From Escarpia spicata (lineage: Eukaryota > Annelida > Polychaeta > Sabellida > Siboglinidae), in the NCBI GenBank assembly GCA_963995525.1, contig OZ023205.1:49312188-49376187 (forward strand): DNA of 64,000 bases, in the 5' to 3' direction. Of the stretch, positions 1 to 11,642 are shown piece after piece. The position numbers and the translations under genes are program-made. A model generated the notes under the pieces. The model was not told the DNA's origin, did not search any database, and saw nothing but the letters and a program-made list of their open reading frames with translations. Position 1 is the first letter of the stretch; every line of letters begins with the position of its first letter.

Positions 1-731
1 GCGAAGACTGTGACCTTTAAATGAACTAGTTTGGTAGCCACAAAAGCTGAGGAGCCGTTTAAAGGACACGTCAAATTCACACCGCAACATAGGCGAACCA
101 TCCGGGTACCCAAATAGGCTACTATGTACTGGGCCCCTGGCATGAATGAATTCCCCTACCACTGCTGCTTGGTGGATGACAGAACCTTGTAAGCATTCAG
201 CCCTTACCTGCAGAGATTGTGGGCCTTGTCGTGCACTATGCTTAAAACGACCAAGGGACACTGTAATAAGGTCACCAGATAGCATAACATCTCCTAAATG
301 TAAACTGCTTTGAACACTGCGCCTTGCCCTCAGTACCATTTCTCTTATTCGCAGGTATGCTCTAAATGCAAGGACCATCACGGCCCGTAACATAGTACAT
401 TTGTATTGTACAGAGAACACAGTTGAGAGAGCTTGTACTAGGCGAGTGAGGATGGGTAGTGTGACAAGCAGACGGACCTCACGCAAAGACCCAACATTTC
501 GTGCAGTAACTTGTGCACAGTCAAACTAGTAGTTGGATCGGGAAACCCATTAATCTTGTGAAAATATGCCACTGCTGAAACGATAGAAACGATAGATGCT
601 GGGGCTAATCCTCCAGCATGCATATGTGCCACAAAAAGCATAATAATAATTTCCACTGAGATTGGCAGATAAGAATACATGCTCAGTGACTGAAAAAACA
701 CTACCAACTTACCCATGCCCGCTGATAACAA
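1..731 (-). pseudogene. Tyrosine recombinase of a mobile element, broken and cut by the window edge
   Basis: Read on the minus strand, 731-438 gives an N-terminal SAM-like DNA-binding domain. It contains LPISVEIIIMLFVAHMHAGG, then SIVSAVAYFHKINGFPDPT, the usual core of animal transposon tyrosine recombinases. A shift of frame near 480-500 is needed to continue into the catalytic domain, where AFRAYLRIREM carries the first catalytic Arg and FKGHSLR at the window edge fits the HxxR block. The nucleophilic Tyr would lie beyond position 1. Such enzymes occur in DIRS/Ngaro-type retrotransposons and Cryptons; the host class cannot be decided from this piece. The frameshift makes this copy inactive. 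Confidence 0.8.
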
Positions 732-764
732 GACTTAAAGATTCCCCATAGCTGACTGGGGAGA

Positions 765-1015
765 CACAAAAGCTGAGGAGCCGTTTAAGGGACACGTCGA
801 ATTCACTCCGCAGCATAGACGAACCATCCAGGTATGCAAACAGGATACCCTGTACTGGACCCCTGGCATGAATAAATTCCCTTAACACTGCTGCTTAGTA
901 AATGACAGAACCTTATAAATTCACCCCTCTCTTGCAGAGAGTATGGGCCTTGTTGTGCAATGTGCTTAAAACAACCAAAGGATACTCTCCTAAATACAAA
1001 CTTCCTTTGAATTCA
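765..1015 (-). pseudogene. Second, more decayed fragment of the same recombinase C-terminal region
   Basis: The plus-strand text from about 765 (acaaaagctgaggagccgtt) repeats the text from about 41 with many substitutions and small deletions. It covers the catalytic part of the recombinase up to about 1015. It is a second copy of the 3' half, lying in the same orientation just upstream of the first. It has no open frame of useful length. Confidence 0.7.
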
Positions 1016-1212
1016 ACACCAGGATGCAGCTTCTGATGTGTGTGTTAGGAATGTTTTGAAGCCATTATTAGCCTCTCCAATGGTGTATCCCAACAATTAG
1101 TAAAAGGCTTGATAATTATGCATTGTTTCACTGAGCAGATATGCGCTGAAGCTATCAAATTATTAGCAGACTGATCATTTCCTGTTATGTAAATACCGGT
1201 TCAGTAATTGTG

Positions 1213-1298
1213 TGTACATTGTGTACACATCCCTTGCTCTTACCACATACACGGTTGTACATTGTGTACACATCCCTTGCTCTTACCACATACACGCT
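1213..1298. repeat. Two tandem copies of a 43-bp unit
   Basis: The unit starting tgtacattgtgtacacatcc occurs at 1213 and again at 1256 with almost no change, so it is a recent duplication. No gene overlaps it. Confidence 0.85.
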
Positions 1299-1529
1299 TG
1301 GAATAACATGCAAACAAACCCAAGTGTTGGACATTTGCAGCAATAGGTGTAATAAAAGGGGTAATTAAACTATTATCGATTACTTTCAGATCTATTACTA
1401 TTACTTTTGATAAAAGCTCATCTATTACTATGACATAAGAAACGATGTATTACCTGTTAAAATCACTATTACCTATACTGTTACACAATGTCTGATCATA
1501 GGTCCTGCGTTGCATAGCTAAAGTCCTCT

Positions 1530-1880
1530 ACCTGTAACATAAAATATGTTGTTTGTTCCCTTGGTTAAGGCGTCGTATTGGTACTGCCCCAACTCCAGTC
1601 AAGTGTCTGTTGCTGGACTGAAACCACGTGCAACTGCCATACGTGTAGCAGGATGGATTGCTGTTACAAAACATTTGTCCTGTGCAGCAGCTTCTCAAGA
1701 GATGCCATACTGTGTTCTATATCCTGCTCCAACAAATGTCAAATGTATCCCTGCATTCGACTAACTGTCCACAACTACCTGGAGTCTGAGAATACTGTCA
1801 TGGCTCCTGTGTCGAGCATTTACTGGCTCAGGCGGAGGAGCCCTCGTTGTCGCAGCAGCGATCTGCCAATGTCCCTGCCA
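1530..1880 (-). other. Degraded protein-like stretch of unknown origin
   Basis: One minus-strand frame reads like protein (for example HLLEQDIEHSMASLEKLL) but has at least three in-frame stops. The helical look suggests the remains of a transposon-encoded protein, perhaps from the same element as the neighbouring recombinase. I do not recognise the family. The stretch 1300-1530 is AT-rich with nothing further to report. Confidence 0.25.
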
Positions 1881-2312
1881 GGCAGCCAAACATTTCCAAG
1901 TGTATATTGTCGAGTGTAACCTATCCTGCCTCTGACTCGGATGTTGGCTGACTCAAGGATGAATTTCAGGAGAAATTCTACAATAATAAATGCACAACAG
2001 GACAGTACTCGAACTAGAGAGAAAATCACTCCCATCGCCATGCACGATAATCAACAAAGTTGTACTGGGACCATTTGTCAAGCATATTAAGCATGTCTGA
2101 AAACCCAGAAACTTGACCATGACGCCAACTAAGTGCATGGCAGTAAGAAAGGTGTGTGTGTGTTGGCATATGTGGGTTTTGTTAATGTTGGTATCTGTAC
2201 CATCTGTACAACATGATATTTTACTCTTGTATGTTTATATGTGTAACTGTATGTGCTGCACAGACAGAAACACAATTTATGTCCGAGGATCAATAAAGCA
2301 TTCTTTATCTTT

Positions 2313-2750
2313 AATCATATTATTTCACATGCCTCCAGCAACGCATGGCGGAAATCATATTATTTCACATGCCTCCAGAAATGCATGGCGGGAATCATAT
2401 TATTTCACATGCCTCCAGTAACGCATGGCGGTATTCATATTGTTTCACGTGCCTCCAGTAACGCATGGCGGTAATCATATTATTTCACATGCCTCTAGTA
2501 ACGCATGGCGGTAATCATATTATTTCACATGCCTCCAGCACGCATGGCGGTAATCATATTATTTCACATGCCTCCAGCAACGCATGGGGGTAATCATATT
2601 ATTCCACATGCCTCCAGTAACGCATGGCGGTAATCGTATTACTTCACATGCCTCCAGTAATGCATGGCGGTAATCATATTATTTCACATGCCTCTAGTAC
2701 GCATAGCGGTAATCATATTATTTCACAGGCCTCCATTAACGCATGGCGGT
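2313..2750. repeat. Tandem array of a 40-bp unit, about 11 copies
   Basis: Units begin aatcatattatttcacatgc and end near gcatggcggt. Copies differ at a few positions and two are one base short. Period 40 is not a multiple of three, so the open frames across it are chance. Confidence 0.95.
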
Positions 2751-2814
2751 AATTATTACTTTTTTGTATTTTTACTTAAGTTATAACTATTATCATTATT
2801 ATTGGAAAATTATT

Positions 2815-3495
2815 TATGGCGAACGGCCAATAGACGTTAATTTGGCAAACGGCCATGATATGTTATTTGTGGCGAACGGCCGTGAACCTGAATACTTAGC
2901 AAATGTCCATGGTAAGTATTTTCATTAATGGCGAACGGCCAAAGACGGTAATTTGGCAAATGGCAATCAAGTAATTGTTTGGCTAACGCCCGTGAAAACT
3001 TAATACATGGCAAGGTTAAGTTTTTGTATTAATGGCGAACGGCCAAGAGACGTACATTTGGCAAACGGCCATGATATGTTATGCTTGGCAAACGGCCATG
3101 ATATGTTACGTTTGGCAAACGGCCATGACAAGTATTTTGTATTACTGGCAAACGGCCAAGACACGTTAATGGCAAATGGCCATGATATGTTATCTTCAGC
3201 GACTGGTCATGAACTTGGCAACTGGCTGTGATAAGTATTTTATTAGTATTAATGGCGAACGGCCAAGATGCAGTAATTTTGCAAGCAACTATTATATTTA
3301 CTAATTAATTAATTGTTGTTATTTACTTTAAATTGTAATTAAAGTGGTATTAAAATTTTGTTTTTATTCATAATCATTTATATGTTATTAATGGCGAACG
3401 GCCTAGAAGTTAATTTTGGCTCAAGGCCAGGATAAGTTATATTTACAGCCAACAGGCGAGTAATTAATAACTGGCAAACGTCTATAACCTTCACC
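2815..3495. repeat. Degenerate array built on the motif GGC(A/G)AACGGCC
   Basis: The 11-bp motif GGCRAACGGCC recurs at least twelve times between about 2818 and 3400, with one outlier near 3734. Spacing is irregular (about 25-60 bp), the intervening text is AT-rich (often atgatatgttat), and diverged versions such as GGCAAATGGCC lie between. It directly follows the 40-bp array. The regular motif with irregular spacing differs from an ordinary minisatellite. Confidence 0.85.
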
Positions 3496-3868
3496 GCCAT
3501 TAATAGTCGATCGTCAACAATAACATATGAAAAACAGTCACGGGCATCTTAAAATATGGACACTAGCCAATTTAATTATGTCAATCACCCTTCAGAAATG
3601 AAACATGTCAAAGCCTCATAAACTTTGCGAAATTGGCAAACCGTATATCAATATTAACTGCGCAAATAGTACTAGGACATGAACTAATATCACCGCGGTA
3701 CTAATTCTTGCATGCACTCATAAAGTTAATGTTGGCAAACGGCCGTTGATATTTCCAATTGCAACGGCAATCTTTAAAGGCAACTTGGAGTCGCAATTTA
3801 CCCGTCATGCCCGGGGACAAACAAAACCAGTGAACCGTAACTACCCGGCTTACTGCTTTAAAATTTGC

Positions 3869-4465
3869 TCAACGGATGCTACGATATAAGCGAAGATTCC
3901 CGATGTCAGTAAAGTGTACACCTTCAGATCGTAAAATATTCGCTTGGCTGTTCCATATATACTTATGTCGCCAGCAAAACATGCCACGGCTCCGGTTACA
4001 TTCCGTTTTGAGCAGAGAAATTACCGCTGCCACTCGAACTAGCGGACCCATTTTCGAAATCAAAATGGCGCCACCTTCGCCGGCGCTCGATTTGACACAG
4101 ACATTCTTGGTTAACTTCTCTTGCCAACAATTCGTCGGCAAAGACACAAAGCCGTGATCGAACGGACTGTGGAGTAGGAGAACATGTTCTGCCTAAATCA
4201 TTGCCACCCAGCAAAACAATTACAATGTCAGGTTGTATCGGCGAAATCTGCGCCATGGCATAGCCATAGGCATAACATTTGGTTGCCGAAAAGATAGATA
4301 CGGTCCGGCAGCTTGCTTCTACTGCCCGACCTGCTTTTTGTTCGCAATTAACCCAGGGGAACTAGTGGGCTTGACAAACTCGCCCAACCAATGTGCATGA
4401 GAATGTCCGATAATAAGTATTTCTAGATCAGACATCGCAGCCGACATGATTACGGCCGACGCCAT
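3869..4465 (-). pseudogene. SGNH-hydrolase-like gene of a mobile element, broken
   Basis: Start ATG at 4465 follows an in-frame stop and has a good context (aaaaATGG). The first frame gives EILIIGHSHAHWLGEFVK, matching block I with the nucleophile Ser in GHSH. An in-frame TAG lies near 4340. A second frame gives PDIVIVLLGGNDLG, with the block III Gly-Asn. A third frame gives GVHFTDIGNLRLYRSI, block V with the catalytic His; the residue at the usual Asp position is Glu. At least one stop and two frameshifts disable it. Such SGNH proteins accompany tyrosine-recombinase retrotransposons of the Ngaro type, so it may belong with the recombinase at 1-731. Confidence 0.75.
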
Positions 4466-4469
4466 TTTT

Positions 4470-5523
4470 GATCGTCACAAGACTTCAAGACAAAGGAAAA
4501 CCACGAAGGCAAATATTAAGCGAGCGATACTCATCTGCAATCGGCGCTCGAACGGTCTTCCTTCCGCGGTTTGGTAGACGTCAACGAAGTGTACCTGTAT
4601 CTGCGTTTAAATCTAATTTATCTATAGGGTATACAAACAGTTAGAAATCAGGATTTAGAAGTATCATGATATACACGACATGACACACAGATACCTAACG
4701 CGGGAGTGGCGGCTTAACCACTAATCCAAATCGTATGCTGGGGCCTAATCCTGACATGTCGTGATTGGCTGAAGGCGCTGGGCGGTTTTATTAAGCCAAA
4801 CAGCTGGAAGTAATTATCGCCTCAGCCAGTTACCCCACTACCCGCACTAGGCCCGCCCTGGCCACTGCATAAATTACAGTATGCGCTCCGTTCATACCTT
4901 CATTTGTTTCACAGTGGTCGCCCTCCATGGTAGAGTGCCGTGCAGCGCCTCTCTAAGACAGTCTCCTTTCTTTCGCTTTTTACCAATAACATGAGTGCTA
5001 CAAACGTATGTCTACTATGTGTGTGAGGGAAAGTGCCTGATCAACAATTGCTACCTTACTGTTTGAATGGTTGACATTGATAATCTTTTTATGTACATTT
5101 GTTTTGTTTTCCTATTTTCATTAGGAAATATATAATTAAATTGAGAAAAAAACCTGAATGTAATGTAATCCGCCGTCATTTAAAAACGTATCTTAATAAC
5201 CTTGCTTATCCATCATAGCTCCCTGGTGTGTCTATCCATATGTTGACAACTTGAATACTGCGTATCGATTGTGAGATGGACCAACCATGTATTGATGTTG
5301 GTTTCCAATGATTTAGGCGCAATAGAAGTTACCGTATTATTATTATTATGCTACTCATGAAATCATCTTATATATAACCACGTCGTGATAACTCATATTA
5401 CAGGGCCATGTTACAACCAAGTCGTTTGTGAACATACTCTATAAATGTTGAGCAGTCGATTGTTCCCCAATGTAAAGCTGTGGTAGGTTTACCGTGTCAC
5501 GCCTGTTCTGTTCCCGGATTCAG
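4470..5523. other. Non-coding, presumed cadherin intron
   Basis: I see no supported ORF or repeat here. Cadherin exon A1 needs an upstream donor in phase 1, and none of the cadherin exon types occurs between 1 and 5523, so upstream exons should lie left of the window. Confidence 0.5.
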
Positions 5524-5751
5524 GATCGCCGGCCAAGTCATCGAGTGCAGAAGTGTTTGTCACCATAACAAACATCAACGACAACGCCCCCGAGTTCGGA
5601 CAAGAAGCCTACTCAGTGTCCGTGGAAGAGTCTACCGCCGTGGGAACCACGGTGCTCCGAATCAACGCTTCTGACTCCGATAGTCCAGTGCTGACGTTCA
5701 GTATCGTGTCAGGAAACACGGCGAACGCGTTCTCGCTCAAGCCACTCTCGG
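5524..5751 (+). CDS. Cadherin exon A1 (end of one EC repeat, start of the next)
   Basis: The acceptor is ttcag at 5519-5523 and the donor is G|GTACGG after 5751. The exon enters and leaves in phase 1. It encodes 76 residues. The first part finishes one extracellular cadherin repeat (SPAKSSSAEVFVTITNIND) with the calcium-linker motif NINDNAPEF. The second part begins the next repeat (YSVSVEESTAVGTTVLRINA, then a DSDS element). Cadherins are membrane adhesion proteins whose EC repeats are rigidified by calcium at these motifs. The exon is clearly more GC-rich than its flanks. It is about 90% identical in DNA to exon A2 by eye. Confidence 0.88.
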
Positions 5752-6052
5752 GTACGGCGTCTTGTGGTTGGGTGTTCGTTTTATATGGATGTTATTTAGT
5801 TATATGTTTAATATATGAGCCAACCAATTTAACTGGCATGGTGGCTGAACATGTTGACGTTATATGTTGTATACAACACATCATAGGTAGTTTGTTAGCA
5901 TTTTTGCATTGTGGCATTTATTTTCAAAATATTTATAGCACGCACCCGTGAAATGAGAAACTTCACACAATTGGAATCGCAGTAGCTTCCGGTGAATCAC
6001 AGATAATCTTAATGAATTATCATTACTATATAACATGTGGTGTTCATTGTAG

Positions 6053-6276
6053 GCGAACTAGTGCTATTGAGCAGTATTGACCGGGAGACAACACCGAGCT
6101 ACGAGTTGGTGATTGAGGTGTCTGACGGCGGCATTGACGGCGACAACGTTCTCTCCGCGTCCACCACCATCACCGTCACAGTGCTCGACGTCAACGAGTT
6201 CTCTCCTCAGTTTGACAACGGAACTCTCTTCCGAGTGGTTGTACAAGAGGAAGAGACAAGTGATAATATCATCACG
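6053..6276 (+). CDS. Cadherin exon C1 (middle of EC repeat, DRE and linker motifs)
   Basis: The acceptor is tgtag ending at 6052 and the donor ACG|GTACTT follows 6276. It enters in phase 1 and leaves in phase 0, joining A1 as ...LKPLSG/ELVLLSSIDRE. It carries the DRE motif (SIDRETTPSYELVIEVSD) and the linker DVNEFSPQF, in which the usual DN is EF. The tail (FRVVVQEEETSDNIIT) begins another EC repeat. Residue order and spacing are typical of EC domains. Confidence 0.88.
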
Positions 6277-6881
6277 GTACTTACACACAGATAACTGTGT
6301 GTTAGTCAACAACAACTGCGTAACGTGATAACATCAATATAACACACGCATGAACAAGAATATTATAATATATTTATAACCGAGCATGCGTATGTACGAA
6401 TGTATGTATGTATGTATGGATATATGTATGTACGTGTGTACGTGCATGCGTACTGCTCTACGTTACGTAGTTGCTAAGATATGGTGACATTTGTATTGAC
6501 GCCAATCATCTTTAAAAATGGCGGATGTGAATGTCACAAAAGGTCAAATGTAAATTTTGTGAAATCCTTGACACTCTAAAACCTATAAATTTATACAAAA
6601 ATAGTTATCGTTATAGTTATATTAATGGGAGTTTCCCTGGCGTTATTACGACTATTAATATAATTTGTATTATAATTACGATCATAATTGTCACTATAAA
6701 CACTGTATGTCTGCCTGGCAGCATGCCTGCCTTGTTTCCTGCCTGCCTGCTTGTCCGCCCTCGCTCACGCCCGCCTATCAGTATGTCCGTCTGTCCGTCT
6801 GTCCGTCTGACTGTCTGTCAATCAGTAAACTAGTAAAAATGCATCGTCTACCAATGACATATTTACGTATCACTCTGACAG

Positions 6882-7044
6882 GTGTCGGCCTCTGACGGAG
6901 ACGACGACGTAATCACCTACTCGATATCGAGCGCTGATGAACATTTCGCCATCAACGCGAGCACGGGACAGATCGACCTCGTCAAGTCGCTCGACCGAGA
7001 GAGCGTGCAGGAAGTGAGACTCGAAGTCTGGGCCACCGACAACG
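6882..7044 (+). CDS. Cadherin exon D1 (second half of EC repeat)
   Basis: The acceptor is acag ending at 6881 and the donor G|GTAACT follows 7044. It enters in phase 0 and leaves in phase 1. It reads VSASDGDDDVITYSI, then HFAINASTGQIDLVKSLDRE and LEVWATDNG, the standard second half of an EC repeat with a DRE box. Its phase-1 exit fits both A1-type and A2-type exons, so modules can be joined head to tail. Confidence 0.88.
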
Positions 7045-7807
7045 GTAACTACTATGTAGTCATTAAGCCTAATTGTCCTTATGCTAAGGTTTTTGTTTTG
7101 CTCAGTCAATTACTAAATTTTCATAGGGATGTTACTATATCGAAATGTCAACGCTATTTCTCTAGTATTGACCACTTTTAATATATGAATGCGCCTGTTG
7201 CGTCGACGGTGCCGTTATATATCATGGTAAAAAGGAAACGAACAATATACATGTACATGGACATGACGTAAAAACAGTTGTATTCGCACTCTTATTCGAA
7301 AAATAGGTAATACAAAGTAAGCATTTGCAATTACAACGGAAAATAACACGCCAGAAGTTTACTCAGAATGGGTTTATTCAGATGAAATATCATAGTTCGC
7401 GACAACTGACATAATTATTACTCGCTCCCTTTGATCAACCAATAAGCATTGAGCTATTATGTGGCGTTGGCCCGGCTACGATACGTTTCTCTCTCAATCT
7501 GCTCGAAAAGTATACGAATACACCAAAGCATATTGGTTTCTTTTATTTTCGTCACTTCAGAATTTGAGTTACACTTGTATATATGCAACACTTATAATGT
7601 CATACCATTGACCAAACGGGTGTAATTGTTTTAAAAAGTACATCGACGAATAAGTAGTGATGAATTATAAGCTTACCAATTAGTTATATTTTTCGGGGCT
7701 GAGTCTGTCATGCCGGCTACGGATATAAACAACCATGTCACTGTATACATCAAACGATTTACATTACTTACCTCACGTTAAGCACGTTATCACACGGATA
7801 ATATAAT

Positions 7808-7814
7808 ATATATA

Positions 7815-7894
<80 letters not shown>

Positions 7895-7965
7895 GTATAT
7901 ATACATATATATATATATACATATATTTATATATATTATATATATGTATATATTATACGTAAATT
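7808..7965. repeat. TA microsatellite in a cadherin intron
   Basis: Nearly uninterrupted (TA)n followed by degenerate TA-rich text, in the intron between exons D1 and A2. Confidence 0.95.
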
Positions 7966-8187
7966 ATGTTAGTGTTCCCAGCGAGGAGAGGACAACACCG
8001 TGACGTCATGCTATCTACCACAATGGCGTTGTTAATGAAACGTAACTTATATTTGTTCAACAAGGTTTTTCCTTATGATATGATATTATTGATTGTAGTT
8101 GCAAATAGTTATATTTAACTTGTGCAGATGCACAGGTCCTAACAAAACGTTTACTTAAAATGTTTCACAAAATTACCGTAAATGGGA

Positions 8188-8390
8188 TGCTAACGATGTG
8201 GTATACTATAATATAGTATACCACAGTATACGATGTGGTATACTATAATATAGTATACGCCAGAAGTTTACTCAGAATATATAGTCTGATGCTAACGATG
8301 TGGTATACTATAATATAGTATACCACATCGTTAGCATGAGACTGTATACATGAGATGGACATATTGTCCGTCTCATGTATAGATAGTCTC
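8188..8390. repeat. Cluster of palindromes in a cadherin intron
   Basis: A perfect palindrome with 23-bp arms (8289-8311 and 8315-8337) and a 3-nt spacer has two truncated copies just upstream, at 8188-8222 and 8231-8258. A second, imperfect hairpin lies at 8338-8390. The 21-bp stretch starting cgccagaagtttactcagaa at 8258 also occurs near 7350. The cluster looks like small foldback or MITE-like DNA. Confidence 0.85.
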
Positions 8391-9020
8391 ATTACATTTG
8401 TTTTATTGATTGATTTGGTAAGGTCTTTTTGGAAAACCAAAACATGTTGCGTTGCAGTGAAATTGTGATGTTGTTCGGCAGACCCTTATATATCAATGTA
8501 AACTACGTGTTCGGGATACCATATATATATATATATATATATAGCGTAGTTGTTCGGGGTTTGGATGCTCTTTCTGCCGTATAGGTCTTCGGTAGTGTCG
8601 TTCTGTCCACGTTGTCGCAGTTCACTCAACTGTATAGATGAGTACCTGTCTATAGACAGTGGTTGATATAAATGACTAAATACTTCCCAGATAAGTCTAG
8701 TTGGAGTTCGAATAAAAAAGATCGAATATAGCATAAGAACGTGCCTGTACCTTGGTAAACAAAACGTCGCTGTTATGATTAATACGTTGGTAACGTTGGT
8801 ACTAACAATATTTTGATTATCAGTCGTATAGACTCAGTGTTCGATGTGTTAATTTTAAGAGATTATTATTGCTAATCATCAGGGAGACTTGCAAGAAGTA
8901 ACTGTAAATCATCCGGCAATATGAAAACAAAAGCATCGTTGAACATGAAATTGTCGATCGCTCACCTTCTAGATAATAGATTGGACTGCAGTGTAATGTT
9001 TGCTCTGTTCCCGAGTACAG

Positions 9021-9248
9021 GAACACCTGCCAGGTCATCGAGTGCAGAAGTGTTTGTCACTATAACAAACATTAACGAAAAGGCCCCCGAGTTTGAACAA
9101 GAAGCCTTCTCAGTCTCCGTGAAAGAGTCTACCGACGTGGGAACCACAGTGCTCCGAGTCAACGCCTCTGACGCCGATAGTCGAGTGCTGACATTCAGTA
9201 TCGTGTCAGGAAACACTGCGAACGCGTTCTCGCTCAAGCCGCTCTCGG
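9021..9248 (+). CDS. Cadherin exon A2 (repeat of A1)
   Basis: The acceptor is tacag ending at 9020 and the donor G|GTACGG follows 9248, with the same length and phases as A1. The protein matches A1 closely (AEVFVTITNIN, then SVSVKESTDVGTTVLRVNA). The linker motif has changed from NINDNAPEF to NINEKAPEF, losing the DN pair that normally binds calcium between repeats. DSDSPV has become DADSRV. The two exons differ mostly at single bases. Confidence 0.88.
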
Positions 9249-10879
9249 GTACGGCTTCCTGTGATTGATTTTTCATAATATAATAATAATAATAACAATA
9301 ACAAGAAGAACAACAACAACATTATTATTATTATTACTTATAAAGCTCAGTTTCCATAAAAATTATCATGCGCTGTATAATCTCAGTTCGATCAAACCTT
9401 CAATATATTATAAAAACTGCAACAAAACCTAAAGGTAAAATTTCGTCATCGTAGTATCAAACTATAATCGGGCTATTGTATATGTGTATTTGCGTGCATG
9501 CGTGTGCGCATGTGTGCGTGCAGGTGTGTACATGTTTGTATGGCACGTTTCACACCCCTGAATCTGCTTTGTAGAGATATGTGGTGTATAAATAAATTTG
9601 ATTTGAGTTTCCCTCCTAGACGCTTTGCATCTCTGTTGCCAATCTTTTCGGGTTTTAATCTACGACCACACTTTTATTTGTTTTGAAATTCCCTGTTAAT
9701 TAAAGGTTCTCACCAGTTTGCGGTTCGTACCAGACGTCAAACGGATGTTAATCGATTGTTCATAACTTTACCCGTGTTTCCTGCTATTGCTCGGAACAAC
9801 GTAAACCGCCGAATGATGAGTCGGGGACATATGACGTCACTTGTGTTGCAAAAACAAATTGACGTTATAGAAATCCTCCGTTACGAATATTATTTCCGGA
9901 ACCCGTCCTTTGCGTCTATGTGTATCTAGCGCTAACCGGAGTATGAGCATTTTTACTAGTATACGTAAGCGCCACTAATGAGCTATGTATGAGAACAACT
10001 CATTGTCACAGAGAAAGATAAATAAACGATAATATTATATCTAAAATAAAAATGGCTTGCGTGTCCACTTGCTACATTTTGCGTGTTGTCTTGAATGGTA
10101 ATCTAGCGAAACCTGTACTCTTTATCTACATATGGGAATGAAACTCGAACTATGTGCTTTCCATATGAGTCATTCAAAGTTATATTTTATTTCTAATGCA
10201 CCTGGTATCTTTCTGCCAAGGGAACCTACATGTCCCCGCTGAAAGTAATGTGTACTCTCACTCAGTCTACCGCACAAATGTTGCGAAACCTGAGTTATAC
10301 GCCGATGTGATCTCTAGGATACGAAACGAAATAAATAAATGTCACGACACCAAGTGATGTTGTGTGCCCGATGCCTATGAACTAATCTGTGCAACGGTTA
10401 AGGTTAAGAACGTGGCAGCACTGGACTAACGGCATCACATTGCCGCTTATTATCAACAAGGATACATGATATTGGTGGGTAAACAGGTTTATTGGAAACA
10501 ATGCATGAACAAAAGTGTTAAAGGTTGTTAAAAGTTTCGTTTTACGTTGCGAACAATTCGTTTATATCCATTTGTCCGGGGAACTTCGAATAAATATAGT
10601 CGTTACTGTTCTTCAGACGGGTCGTAAATGAATTTCTGAATGAAAATGGTATCCATACACGCACGGGCGCATACACACTCGCGCGGACACACAAACACAC
10701 ACGTACGCACGCGCGCGCGCGCACACACACACACACATGCATACGCTAGATCGATTATAGTTAGATGTCTAAAGCCGTAAATATAGATACAAAATTAGCA
10801 TGTATATGTTGTACCTACAGCGACATGTTATTATGATCCAGTATATAAGTAACATTATAACATATCGTGTTGTTTATAG
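9249..10879. other. Cadherin intron between A2 and C2
   Basis: AT-rich intron with ATT/AAT-type simple repeats near 9280-9340 and a short CA/CG microsatellite at about 10655-10740. No other feature is seen. Confidence 0.6.
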
Positions 10880-11103
10880 GTGAACTAGTACTACTGGGCA
10901 GTCTTGACCGGGAGACAACAGCGAGCTACGAGTTGGTGATTGAGGTGTCTGACGGCGGCATTGACGGCGATAACATTCTCTCCGCCTCCGCCACCGTCAC
11001 CGTCACAGTGCTCGACGTCAACGAGTTCTCTCCTCAGTTCGTCAACGGAGCTGTCTACAATGTGACCGTTACGGAAAAGGAGATACGCCCCAACATAGTC
11101 ACG
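10880..11103 (+). CDS. Cadherin exon C2 (repeat of C1)
   Basis: The acceptor is tatag ending at 10879 and the donor ACG|GTAAAG follows 11103, with the same length and phases as C1. It encodes GELVLLGSLDRETTASYELV, the DVNEFSPQF linker and a tail (YNVTVTEKEIRPNIVT) that differs more from C1 than the rest. The conserved EC core with a divergent tail suggests different constraint on the linker region. Confidence 0.88.
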
Positions 11104-11642
11104 GTAAAGTGCAATAGATACACTGCGTATCGTATCAATTACACATGACGTGGAATTAATATAATTGAATATACACTAAATTAGTCCGGTGGGTTAAGAA
11201 CAAGTCGTGAGGGAAATGACTAAAGCACCAACATTGACATACATGCTGCTTTGGTACATAAACAATTTTGTGGAGAGAGTTGCCATGGCTAGGTGGCCTA
11301 GCTCTCAAGGTCAGACGAATGAAATAGGTCACAACATCTACTTTGGTGTATTATTACATTACAAACCCTCTTTATGGTGATGGAGACGAAAAGGTTTCGG
11401 GCTGGCAATTGTTTGCGCTATATCACGTAGTTTTTCTCTACGAATATGCACATCATAATAGTTTTTACAACTAGTAGAAAGTATCGGCGTTTCAAATATA
11501 GCTCAGCGGGTTTCAGTTGCAAAATGGGCGCATCTGACGGTATGCATATATAACAGAAATGGTGCTTTGTGTTTAGACGATGGTTCGGTGTGAATTCTAA
11601 CGACGAAAACTTTATTTAGCCACTCACGTCTCACTGTGACAG

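Noticed and set aside
1546..1919. Two overlapping plus-strand ORFs (72 and 113 residues)
   Set aside because: The minus strand looks more protein-like here though broken; no homology recognised for the plus frames.
2113..2474. Overlapping ORFs over the 40-bp array
   Set aside because: Repeat-derived; unit length is not a multiple of three and frames drift.
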